Assembly (NCBI GenBank): GCA_016707705.1
Contig: JADJHD010000051.1
Location: forward strand, 62,001 to 126,000
Direction of reading: 5' to 3'
Source of the DNA: Bacteroidales bacterium
Lineage (GTDB): Bacteria > Bacteroidota > Bacteroidia > Bacteroidales > UBA4417
Length of the DNA stretch: 64,000 nt
Numbering within the stretch: position 1 is the stretch's first letter; each line of letters opens with the position of its first letter. This document shows, one piece after another, positions 26,078 to 34,109 of the stretch. The position numbers were made by a program, and so were the translations under genes. The notes under the pieces were generated by a model. It was not told the DNA's origin. It searched no databases and worked only from the letters and a program-made list of their open reading frames with translations.

Positions 26078-28435
26078 ATGAACCTATTCAAGTTTGCTCC
26101 ATTTTTAACATTTTTTTTATCCCTGCTGATTTCCAGGGTCGTTTTCGGACAATCTGAATGCTCTACAGCGGGCATTCCGATCTACAGTGATACAATCAAG
26201 GCAATTCACTACGGGATTCATCTTGATGAAATAGATATGACGTCAAAGAGCATTAAAGGTTACACTACTGCTCTGCTGACTTCAAAAATCAATGGAATAT
26301 CTTCAATAAAACTTGAACTTGATCAACTTATTGTTGATTCAGTATTTGTTGACAATCAAAGGAGTGAAAACTTTGAGAGGACAGATTTGCTGGTAATTAT
26401 TCCTCTTGCTGAGCCGATAAGTGCCGGTGACACCCTTGAAGTTGGAATTTATTACCATGGACAGCCAATGACAGATCCTTCGGGCTGGGGTGGTTTTCAT
26501 TTCGCCGGTGATTATGCCTTTAATCTGGGAGTAGGCTTTGAGACCATTCCGCATAACCTTGGAAAGGCCTGGTTTCCATGCATTGATGATTTTCGCGACC
26601 GGGCGTTGTACGATGTTTATATTCGCACACCAAATGATAAGACCGGGGTAAGTGGCGGAACACTTGTGGAAGTAATCCCGGCTGCAAACGACACACATAT
26701 TTTTCACTGGAAAACGGATAAATCTCTGCCTACCTACCTGATTTCAGCATCTATCGGCAAATACAACCTGGTTAATGATATCTATAACGGAATCAACGGA
26801 GCTGTTCCCATTACTTTTTACTGCAGGCCAACAGATGAATCAAAGGTAGCGGCAACCTTTATTAACCTGAAGGATATCCTTCAAATCTTTGAGAACCATT
26901 TTGGTGAATATCCCTTTGAGAGAGTCGGCTACACTGCAACTTCACAGGGTGCCATGGAGCATGCTGCAAATATCTCATATCCCTATGCAGGCTGGAATGG
27001 AGCCACATCACAGGAATGGTGGTATGCCCATGAACTCTCGCATATGTGGTTTGGAGATATGGTTACCTGTGCATCAGCAGAGGATATGTGGCTGAATGAA
27101 GGCTGGGCTGTGTGGTGCGAATCATTGTATAAGGAATTCCTTTACGGACCTGCTGTTGCCAGTGAGTATACCCGCACAAAGCTCAAAGCTGTGATTCTTT
27201 CCACACATTTTACTGATGGCGGTTATTTCCCGGTTTATGGGATTCCCCAGGAACTTACCTATGGAAACACGGTGTATGAAAAGGGAGCCCAGGTTACCCA
27301 TACCCTAAGGCATTATCTTGGCGACAGTCTGTTTTTTGCCGCTGTGAAGGCCTATCTGCAGGAATATGCGTACCAGCCGGCTTCCAGTTGTCAGCTGAGG
27401 GATTTTCTTTCGGATTTTACTCAGGTGAATATGGATGATTTCTTTGATGCCTGGGTATTCTCTCCCGGATTCCCGACTTTTTCGGTCAGCTATTTTGAAG
27501 CTACACCGGAGAATCAGGGATACAAGGTAGAGGTTCAGGTTGCCCAGAAGCTAAGGGGCCGGGAAACCTATGCAAATTCAAATCACCTTGAACTTGAATT
27601 CCTGGGCGCAAACTGGGAAAAGCAAACGGATACAATCATCTTCTCAGGAAAAACTGGAATTAAAACCTTCTACCTGCCCTTTAATCCGGTAGCTGTTATT
27701 CCTGATCCGGATGCTAAAATATCAGATGCGGCGCTGGAATATGAGGCGAGTCTGAAAGCAATCGGTGAAAAAGATTTCGCAGATACCTATGCCAGGGTAA
27801 ATGTGACCGCAATCACTGATTCTGCCTATATCAGGATTATCCATAACTGGGTTGCTCCTGATAGCCTTAAAGTTGCTGTGGGAGGATTGAGACTTTCCGA
27901 TAACCGCTACTGGAAGGTTGACGGAATCATTCCTGCGGGATTCAGGGCTAAGGGAAAATTCACCTTCAGCAGGTCCAATAATTTCGATATCAATCTGCTG
28001 ACGAGTACGAAAGATTCACTGGTCATACTATATCGCAGGGATTCAAAATCGGATTGGTATGGAGTTCCATTTACGAGGCAGGGAAATGCAGCAGCCGGAC
28101 AATTGATTGTAGATAGTCTGGCAGTTGGTGAATACACACTTGCCGTTTATGACAAAACATACGGCTTTGGTGAGAGCATTACCCCGGGAGGATATGATCT
28201 GAAAGTATTCCCGAATCCAACTACTTCATCCTGCACTGTTGCCATCAATAATCCCGGAAAATCAGTATTGCGTGTTTTTGACCTCAATGGAAGAAAAATA
28301 GAGGAACATTCCCTTGAAGCAGGGAACCATGTCATGAACTGGGAACAGAATTCACTTCCATCGGGAATCTATGTCTTCCGCTTGTACAGTGGCAGCGGAC
28401 AGATAAAAGCATCCAGAAAAATGATCCTCAATTAA
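26078..28435 (+). CDS. Secreted M1-family metallopeptidase with T9SS sorting domain
   Basis: 785 residues from the ATG at 26078, which gives a clean signal peptide (ending VVFGQ). The longer frame opening near 26033 overlaps a TACCTTTA promoter-like element. Gluzincin motif HELSH (318-322) and the distal Glu in NEGWAVW (E341) fit HEXXH-18-E zinc binding. The exopeptidase-type motif is GAMEH, where most M1 enzymes have GAMEN. The C-terminal ~80 residues (with VFPNPTTSSC and VFDLNGRKI) form a type A T9SS sorting domain, so it is exported through the PorSS/T9SS and probably surface-anchored. Probably a secreted aminopeptidase. Confidence 0.92.
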   Translation: MNLFKFAPFLTFFLSLLISRVVFGQSECSTAGIPIYSDTIKAIHYGIHLDEIDMTSKSIKGYTTALLTSKINGISSIKLELDQLIVDSVFVDNQRSENFERTDLLVIIPLAEPISAGDTLEVGIYYHGQPMTDPSGWGGFHFAGDYAFNLGVGFETIPHNLGKAWFPCIDDFRDRALYDVYIRTPNDKTGVSGGTLVEVIPAANDTHIFHWKTDKSLPTYLISASIGKYNLVNDIYNGINGAVPITFYCRPTDESKVAATFINLKDILQIFENHFGEYPFERVGYTATSQGAMEHAANISYPYAGWNGATSQEWWYAHELSHMWFGDMVTCASAEDMWLNEGWAVWCESLYKEFLYGPAVASEYTRTKLKAVILSTHFTDGGYFPVYGIPQELTYGNTVYEKGAQVTHTLRHYLGDSLFFAAVKAYLQEYAYQPASSCQLRDFLSDFTQVNMDDFFDAWVFSPGFPTFSVSYFEATPENQGYKVEVQVAQKLRGRETYANSNHLELEFLGANWEKQTDTIIFSGKTGIKTFYLPFNPVAVIPDPDAKISDAALEYEASLKAIGEKDFADTYARVNVTAITDSAYIRIIHNWVAPDSLKVAVGGLRLSDNRYWKVDGIIPAGFRAKGKFTFSRSNNFDINLLTSTKDSLVILYRRDSKSDWYGVPFTRQGNAAAGQLIVDSLAVGEYTLAVYDKTYGFGESITPGGYDLKVFPNPTTSSCTVAINNPGKSVLRVFDLNGRKIEEHSLEAGNHVMNWEQNSLPSGIYVFRLYSGSGQIKASRKMILN

Positions 28436-28444
28436 AATATTGCC

Positions 28445-29113
28445 ATGTTATACCTGGAACCGCTCAGGGTACAGTTTGAGACCCATGCCAACCCTGTGTA
28501 TGCAGCGGGGGCAAAGGCATACATGAAAAACAAATCAGAGTTCTACGGACTGGGAGCTACCCTGAGAAGGGAAATTCAGCAGGAATTCCTTAGGCAGAAC
28601 GGACTTCCCAATCCAGCAATCCTTGAAGAAATTATGGAATACACCTGGGAGCAGCCCCAGCGTGAGTGGCAATACATCGGGATGGAGATCATCAACAAGT
28701 TTGCAGCCAAGGGGGGAGAAAACTTGCTGAAGATGTCGGAGTATATGATAAGCCATAAATCCTGGTGGGATACTGTTGACTTTATAGCTCCCAATATTGC
28801 AGGAAGTGTTCTTAAGAGGAAACCTGAGCTGATACCGGGCTGGACAGAAAAATGGATGGGTTCAGATAATCTCTGGTTGCAGAGGTCCTGTCTGATTTTC
28901 CAGCTGAAGTACCGCGAAAAAACGGATGCCGGACTGCTGTTTGAATTCTGTGAGCGCCTGGCTGATCACAAGGACTTTTTCATCCGCAAGGCTATAGGAT
29001 GGTCGCTGAGGGAGTACTCAAAAAGAAACCCGGAAGCAGTTCTGGAATTTGTGAATTCGCATAAACTATCCGGGTTAAGCTATAGAGAGGCAACCAGAAA
29101 AATAACTATCTGA
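28445..29113 (+). CDS. DNA alkylation repair family protein (AlkD-like)
   Basis: 222 residues, all helical. Repeated amphipathic HEAT-like pairs, and the segments WWDTVDFIAPNIAGSV and FIRKAIGWSLREYSKR, are typical of the AlkC/AlkD superfamily. AlkD glycosylases remove N3- and N7-alkylpurines without base flipping; whether this member is active is not proven, but the Trp- and Asp-containing segments are kept. It starts 9 bp after the M1 peptidase stop and may be read-through or coupled with it; the functional relation is unclear. Confidence 0.82.
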   Translation: MLYLEPLRVQFETHANPVYAAGAKAYMKNKSEFYGLGATLRREIQQEFLRQNGLPNPAILEEIMEYTWEQPQREWQYIGMEIINKFAAKGGENLLKMSEYMISHKSWWDTVDFIAPNIAGSVLKRKPELIPGWTEKWMGSDNLWLQRSCLIFQLKYREKTDAGLLFEFCERLADHKDFFIRKAIGWSLREYSKRNPEAVLEFVNSHKLSGLSYREATRKITI

Positions 29114-29159
29114 TTCTGTATTTCTATCAGTTAAGCTTTCAGGCCATACCGGCCACAAA

Positions 29160-29867
29160 TCAACCTTCAGTATTGGTAACCAGTTTGAAGCCGATTCCGT
29201 GAACATTGATAAGTTCAACGGAGGTATCTTCTTTCAGGTATTTGCGCAACTTGGCAACATACACATCCATGCTGCGGGCATTGAAATAGCTGTCGTTCTG
29301 CCAGATCCGGTTAAGGGCAAAGCTTCTGTCGACCACCTGATTAACATGTTCACTCAGTAATTTCAACAATTCAGCTTCCTTTGAGGTAAGTTTCTGTTCA
29401 ACGCCGGCAATGGTAAGCAGCTGATGGTTGTAATCAAAATTGAACCTGCCGATTTCGAACACGCCTTTCTTACCTCCGCTTGAGGTTGGATGAACTGTGC
29501 GGCGAAGGATAGCTTCCATTCTGGCAATCAATTCCTCCATACTGAATGGCTTGGTGAGATAATCATCGCCTCCCGACTGGAATCCCTTTAGCTTATCCTC
29601 TTCAAGTGATTTGGCGGTAAGAAACAAAATCGGAATCTGGGCATCCACCTTGCGAATATCCTTGGCAAGACTGAATCCATCCTTCACCGGCATCATGACG
29701 TCAACGATGCAGAAATCAAAAGGTTCCTTTGAGAATGCATCACTGGCTTCCTGTCCGTTAATAAACAACTTTGTTGCATACCCTTTGGCTTCCAGGTATG
29801 TCCTGAGGATATTTCCCAGGTTCCTGTCGTCTTCGGCCAACAATACTTTGGTTTTGTCATTTTCCAT
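29160..29867 (-). CDS. rprY: OmpR/PhoB-family response regulator, RprY-like
   Basis: 235 residues. The receiver domain has acidic EDD (12-14), phospho-acceptor D56 (in FCIVDVMMP) and the KPF loop. A winged-helix DNA-binding domain (about 135-230) ends in VELINVHGIGFKLVT. The overall sequence is close to RprY of Bacteroides and Porphyromonas as I remember it. It is encoded 80 bp downstream of its kinase on the same strand and converges with the AlkD-like gene. Its DNA target may be the phased TTAAC array upstream of the kinase (inference). Confidence 0.87.
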   Translation of the reverse strand: MENDKTKVLLAEDDRNLGNILRTYLEAKGYATKLFINGQEASDAFSKEPFDFCIVDVMMPVKDGFSLAKDIRKVDAQIPILFLTAKSLEEDKLKGFQSGGDDYLTKPFSMEELIARMEAILRRTVHPTSSGGKKGVFEIGRFNFDYNHQLLTIAGVEQKLTSKEAELLKLLSEHVNQVVDRSFALNRIWQNDSYFNARSMDVYVAKLRKYLKEDTSVELINVHGIGFKLVTNTEG

Positions 29868-29947
29868 ATCGTGGATCTGTTTGAAATAATTATTTGAAGT
29901 AAGGATAAGTATTTTGTAACGCAGAATAGTGTATTAAATTATCCATT

Positions 29948-31501
29948 TCAGGATGAATAGGGGAGGATTACTGTAAAAGTACTTCCCTTGCTGATTTCGC
30001 TCTCAACCTGAATGGTTCCTCCGTGTTTCTCCACCACAAATTTGACATAGCTCAGTCCAAGTCCAAATCCCTTTACGTTATGAACATCACCTGTGGGAAC
30101 CCGGTAGAGTTTTTCGAAGATTTTCTTCTGATTCACCTTGCTGATTCCGATTCCATTATCCTTAACCCGGAATACAATACCGTTTTCAGAATCAGAGGTT
30201 GAAAGATGAATCAGAGGTTTCCTTGGTGAATATTTATTGGCATTATCGAGGAGGTTATAAATCACATTGGAGATATGCATTTTATCTGCCTTAATCAGTG
30301 ATACACCAGCCTTGAGGTCAGTAGTGATGGAGCCATCGCGGATTTCAACCTGGATGGCAATATTCTTGATTACATCCGAAATAAGGGAATGCAGATCCAC
30401 CGTTTCAACACGAAGATTAAGCTTACCCTTTTCCAGGATGGCAGTCTGCAGAATTTTCTCCGCCATCAGTCCAAGCCTCTTATTTTCATCCTCGATGATG
30501 TGGATATAGGTATCATACATATCCTCAGAACGGGGGAAGTCCTTGTCAGTCAATGCCTGGCAAGCAAGGGAGACTGTAGAGATCGGAGTCTTGAATTCAT
30601 GAGTCATGTTATTGATAAAATCATTCTTCAGTTCCGATAATTTGCGCTGCCTGATAATGGTGAACATAGAATAGGCAAAGGCGGCGATGATGATGACTAC
30701 CAAAGCCAGGGAGACAAGCAGCATTCCCCAAAGGTTAAGGAAGGTATGCTGGGACTTATCTGGGAAATAGATCAGCAGAAAATCGGTGGTAGTGATGCCG
30801 TTTCCGGGCATAAGAGGAAAAGAGTAACCCGATTCAAGAAGTTCTTTGTTGAAATGTCCTGTTTTCTCAAGTACTATGCGGTTTCTGCCCGGGTTGTAAA
30901 CACCAAATTCATAGGAGAGATTGATGCCTTTCATTACAAACTCCTCCTTAAGAAGAGTGTCGATTAATCCGGGAGTAATGCGTTCTTCAATATTCCTGCG
31001 TGTTTCAGAACCCAATACCTGATTCATGATTCGGTTCATCAGCATATTCTTGCGTCTCAGTCCTTCAATATCTGCCTTTTGCTTTCTGCCGATAAAATCA
31101 TTGGGATTTCCCCTTGGAGATGAATTTTGAATATCCGGGACTGCATTTCTGTTGCCGGGCATATTCAGCATATTTATGTCGCCCTCATTGCCGGGTTTAA
31201 CCATCCGGATACCAGTATCAACTGTAGTCCTGTCGGTAGGAGGAGACCCTGGAGGAGGCAACCTGTCGGCATCACGAAGCATAAGCTGGCCTTGAATTGA
31301 ATCACCGGAATTGATTCTACGGGCAAATTCTATGGTTTCCAGTTTCGACAAGGCAATGTTCACAGCTTCATCAACACTTCTCCTGAAATTGGCCTCCCGG
31401 AGTTCAATGGAATTGCGGATCCAGTAGACCTGTATACCTATCAGTGTAGCCATGGCCAGTGATACCATGACGATGATTATGAGGAAGACCTGTTTTTTCA
31501 T
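29948..31501 (-). CDS. rprX: Sensor histidine kinase, RprX-like
   Basis: 517 residues from the ATG at 31501; an in-frame TTG three codons upstream is unlikely because it would overlap the -7 element. Two membrane helices (about 5-25 and 250-285) enclose a large periplasmic domain with several Gly/Pro/Asn-rich stretches. HisKA has phospho-acceptor H301 in NNMTHEFKTPIS. The HATPase has NxxDNANKYSP and GxGxG motifs (GFGLGLSYV). It phosphorylates the RprY-like regulator encoded next. It is divergent from a putative small RNA and has a TAATTTTG promoter element at 31515-31508, which predicts a nearly leaderless transcript. Confidence 0.85.
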   Translation of the reverse strand: MKKQVFLIIIVMVSLAMATLIGIQVYWIRNSIELREANFRRSVDEAVNIALSKLETIEFARRINSGDSIQGQLMLRDADRLPPPGSPPTDRTTVDTGIRMVKPGNEGDINMLNMPGNRNAVPDIQNSSPRGNPNDFIGRKQKADIEGLRRKNMLMNRIMNQVLGSETRRNIEERITPGLIDTLLKEEFVMKGINLSYEFGVYNPGRNRIVLEKTGHFNKELLESGYSFPLMPGNGITTTDFLLIYFPDKSQHTFLNLWGMLLVSLALVVIIIAAFAYSMFTIIRQRKLSELKNDFINNMTHEFKTPISTVSLACQALTDKDFPRSEDMYDTYIHIIEDENKRLGLMAEKILQTAILEKGKLNLRVETVDLHSLISDVIKNIAIQVEIRDGSITTDLKAGVSLIKADKMHISNVIYNLLDNANKYSPRKPLIHLSTSDSENGIVFRVKDNGIGISKVNQKKIFEKLYRVPTGDVHNVKGFGLGLSYVKFVVEKHGGTIQVESEISKGSTFTVILPYSS

Positions 31502-31507
31502 TGGGCA

Positions 31508-31515
31508 CAAAATTA
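31508..31515 (-). promoter_or_regulatory. Putative -7 element of rprX
   Basis: On the minus strand TAATTTTG matches TAnnTTTG and ends 7 bp before the rprX ATG, giving a leaderless or very short leader transcript. Confidence 0.45.
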
Positions 31516-31544
31516 AATTCCCTGAGAATCAATCATTCATGGGC

Positions 31545-31579
31545 TTAACATTTTTTAACGTTCTTTAAATTTCGTTAAC
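31545..31579. promoter_or_regulatory. Four TTAAC-type boxes at exact 10-bp period
   Basis: TTAAC at 31545, TTAAC at 31555, TTAAA at 31565 and TTAAC at 31575, each followed by 4-5 unrelated bases. This geometry resembles the direct-repeat boxes recognised by PhoP/PhoB-type regulators (winged-helix dimers on one face of the helix). It lies between the divergent rprX and small-RNA promoters. The last box ends 22 bp before the sRNA -7 element and so occupies its -33 position. Binding by RprY is an inference. Confidence 0.65.
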
Positions 31580-31601
31580 AAGCGAGGCCCGTGACCTGAA
31601 T

Positions 31602-31609
31602 TAACTTTG
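31602..31609 (+). promoter_or_regulatory. -7 element of the putative small RNA
   Basis: TAACTTTG matches TAnnTTTG. No TTTG -33 is present, but a TTAAC box lies where -33 should be, as at activator-dependent promoters. Confidence 0.55.
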
Positions 31610-31614
31610 TATCG

Positions 31615-31756
31615 GTTAGTTGAGTCAATAATCTCAATGAGTTTTGGTGGTTTAAATCTTGATCAAAGCACATACTGAAAAATAGCGAAAGCATTGAGAT
31701 TAACAGGTTTTGTTGTTTGTTTGAAAAGTGCGGCCTTTTTCACCGCACTTTTTTTA
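31615..31756 (+). ncRNA. Putative structured small RNA or leader with intrinsic terminator
   Basis: About 140 nt between a TAnnTTTG element and a strong terminator. Inside is a perfect 11-bp inverted repeat, TAATCTCAATG (31629-31639) with CATTGAGATTA (31692-31702). A competing short stem, TTGAG (31620-31624) with CTCAA (31633-31637), is also possible. A 13-codon frame (ATG at 31637, stop at 31676-31678) starts inside the long stem. No coding gene fits this interval. It ends ~100 bp before pgi, so it may be a free sRNA or an attenuated leader. I do not recognise an Rfam family. Confidence 0.55.
31724..31756 (+). terminator. Intrinsic terminator of the putative small RNA
   Basis: Perfect 10-bp stem AAAAGTGCGG (31724-31733) / CCGCACTTTT (31743-31752), followed by further Ts. 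Confidence 0.85.
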
Positions 31757-31855
31757 TTTCTAAGCCATCAAAATTCAGGACTTTCCGAGAATTTTTTGTA
31801 TATTTATAAAGCAATGCCGAATTTTGTCGATAATATCTAAAATAAACCAATTCTT

Positions 31856-33220
31856 ATGATTCACCTTGATTTAAAACATGAACATATAGCCGGATTTCTT
31901 TCGGATGATGAATTGCAGATCATGCAGGAAGAAGTGACGGTTTGTCACGATATGCTGGTCAATAAGACAGGCAAAGGAAATGATTTCCTCGGTTGGGTTG
32001 ACTTACCTGAAGAAATTTCAGAAGTTCTGCTGTCGCAGATTGAAGAAGACGCAAGAAAAATCCGTGAAATAGCTGAGGTATTTGTGGTTATTGGCATTGG
32101 AGGTTCCTATCTTGGAGCCCGCGCCGTTATTGAAGCCCTGAGTCACCCATTTGCCGCAGTATCCGATTCATTCAGGAAAGGCCCTTTGGTTATCTATGCA
32201 GGCAACAGCATCAGCCAGGATTATCATGCATCCCTTTTTGAATTGCTTGAAGAGAAGAATTATGCAGTAGCTGTTATCTCCAAGTCAGGAACAACAACTG
32301 AACCTGCAATTGCTTTCCGAATGCTGAAAGCGCATTTGGAAAAGAAATACGGTAAGGACGGTGCACGTGAAAGAATTATTTCGATTACTGACCAGTCGAA
32401 GGGCGCTCTGAAGAAACTCTCCACTGATGAAGGATATCGCACTTATGTAATTCCTGATAATGTTGGCGGACGCTATTCAGTGCTTACGCCAGTGGGACTG
32501 CTTCCCATAGCTGTTGCAGGTTATGACATCCGCAAGTTTGTTGAAGGAGCCCGGGCGATGAGGAAAGTATGCGTTGCCACACCTTCCCTTTTTGAGAATC
32601 CGGCAGCATTGTATGCAGCCATTCGCAACTCATTCTACAGGATGGGAAAACAGGTAGAAATCCTGGTTAACTACGAACCCTCCCTTCAATACATTACTGA
32701 ATGGTGGAAGCAGTTATACGGAGAAAGTGAAGGCAAGGAAGGTGAGGGAATTTTCCCTGCCGGAGTTGGCTTCACTGCTGACCTGCATTCAATGGGGCAA
32801 TATATTCAGGAAGGACAGAGAATGATTTTCGAAACGGTGATCAAGGTTTCACAGGCTTCCAAAAGTCTGACGATCCCTTCAGACCCGGCTGACCTCGACG
32901 GAATGAACTTTATTGCAGGGAAATCCTTTAATGAAGTAAATGGAATGGCCGCATTGGGAACAGTACTTGCACACATTGACGGAGAGGTTCCCAATCTTGA
33001 ACTCTGTCTGACGAAGATCAATGAAGAAAACATTGGTGAATTGCTCTATTTCTTTGAATTTGCCTGCGGTCTGAGTGGCTATATCCTGGGTGTAAATCCA
33101 TTTGATCAGCCAGGAGTTGAGGCTTACAAGAAGAATATGTTCGCTCTTCTGGGCAAGCCGGGCTATGAATCACAAACCGAAGCCATTCGTGCCCGCCTTG
33201 CCGGGAATGATCAGGCATAG
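31856..33220 (+). CDS. pgi: Glucose-6-phosphate isomerase
   Basis: 454 residues, the shorter bacterial form. Two SIS-type sugar-isomerase segments interconvert glucose-6-P and fructose-6-P in the cytoplasm. Visible features are VVIGIGGSYLGARAVIEAL, the phosphate-binding SKSGTTTEP and the later EGEGIFPAG. It lies downstream of the candidate sRNA/leader on the same strand; the leader terminator could limit read-through. Followed 63 bp later by the cytidylate-kinase-like gene. Confidence 0.95.
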   Translation: MIHLDLKHEHIAGFLSDDELQIMQEEVTVCHDMLVNKTGKGNDFLGWVDLPEEISEVLLSQIEEDARKIREIAEVFVVIGIGGSYLGARAVIEALSHPFAAVSDSFRKGPLVIYAGNSISQDYHASLFELLEEKNYAVAVISKSGTTTEPAIAFRMLKAHLEKKYGKDGARERIISITDQSKGALKKLSTDEGYRTYVIPDNVGGRYSVLTPVGLLPIAVAGYDIRKFVEGARAMRKVCVATPSLFENPAALYAAIRNSFYRMGKQVEILVNYEPSLQYITEWWKQLYGESEGKEGEGIFPAGVGFTADLHSMGQYIQEGQRMIFETVIKVSQASKSLTIPSDPADLDGMNFIAGKSFNEVNGMAALGTVLAHIDGEVPNLELCLTKINEENIGELLYFFEFACGLSGYILGVNPFDQPGVEAYKKNMFALLGKPGYESQTEAIRARLAGNDQA

Positions 33221-33283
33221 GTAGTGACGGGCCATTCCGGCAGCAGGATATTCTTTTGATTGTAACCCCTAAATAAAACAGCC

Positions 33284-33985
33284 ATGGAAAACCTGCTTTA
33301 TGAATACATGACAAGGCGAATCAAGGCAGAATCATCTGCTCACGGATCGCAGCGGGAAATTGGCCCGGTAATTACCATCTCACGTCAGGGCGGATGTGGA
33401 GCATCGCGCCTGGCACACGAACTTTGCCAAGTGCTGAATACTTCTCCCATAAAAAAGGAGAACCAGTCAGTATGGCAGTTCATCAACCATGAAATACTTG
33501 AGAAATCAGCCGAAAAACTCAACCTTGAACCTCAAAAACTTGACAGGGTAATTACCGACAAGGACAGAGGAATCATGGATGAGATACTGGAAGCCCTTTC
33601 TACCCATTCGCATAAAAGCGACAAGAAAATCATGAATACCGTTCAGAATGTGATAAAGCAATTTGCCGAGGACGGAAATTATGTGATCGTTGGAAGGGGA
33701 GGAGCCATGCTGAGCCAGCATATCAGGAAAGCACTTCACATCCGTTTGGAAGCTCCGTTGAACTGGAGGATTGAGCAAATTGTAAAGAAGTTGGGATACA
33801 GCCGCGAATATGCAGCCACCTATCTGAAGGCGGTGGATGAAAGAAGGGAGATGTATGTAAGCCATACTGAAGTTCATGCGGGTTCGCAGGGATATTATGA
33901 TGCTGTCCTCGACCCCAGCAGGTTTTCGGAAAAGGAGCTGATTGAAAGCATTATTGCACTTGCAAAGGTGAAGAATGTTATCTGA
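33284..33985 (+). CDS. Cytidylate kinase-like family protein
   Basis: 233 residues. A P-loop NTPase-type N-terminus (TISRQGGCGASRLAHEL) is followed by the VIVGRGGAML strand and the helical YLKAVDERR segment of the cytidylate-kinase-like family. The P-loop is atypical, lacking the standard GKS/GKT, as is usual for this family. Substrate and role are unknown; it should not be named cmk. It is on the same strand as pgi. Confidence 0.8.
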   Translation: MENLLYEYMTRRIKAESSAHGSQREIGPVITISRQGGCGASRLAHELCQVLNTSPIKKENQSVWQFINHEILEKSAEKLNLEPQKLDRVITDKDRGIMDEILEALSTHSHKSDKKIMNTVQNVIKQFAEDGNYVIVGRGGAMLSQHIRKALHIRLEAPLNWRIEQIVKKLGYSREYAATYLKAVDERREMYVSHTEVHAGSQGYYDAVLDPSRFSEKELIESIIALAKVKNVI

Positions 33986-34026
33986 TGTGAATCCGGACAG
34001 ACTTTTCATGCCTTTTGCAGAATTGC

Positions 34027-34034
34027 TACCTTTG
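34027..34034 (+). promoter_or_regulatory. Candidate -7 promoter element for the ABC ATPase
   Basis: TACCTTTG matches TAnnTTTG, 76 bp before the ATG at 34110; there is no good -33 partner. Confidence 0.4.
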
Positions 34035-34109
34035 AGGGAAATGAACATTGATAACCTGCATTCAACAGACATCTCAGTTCCAGCTTGAATCAGGGAGAAG
34101 AAAGCAGAT

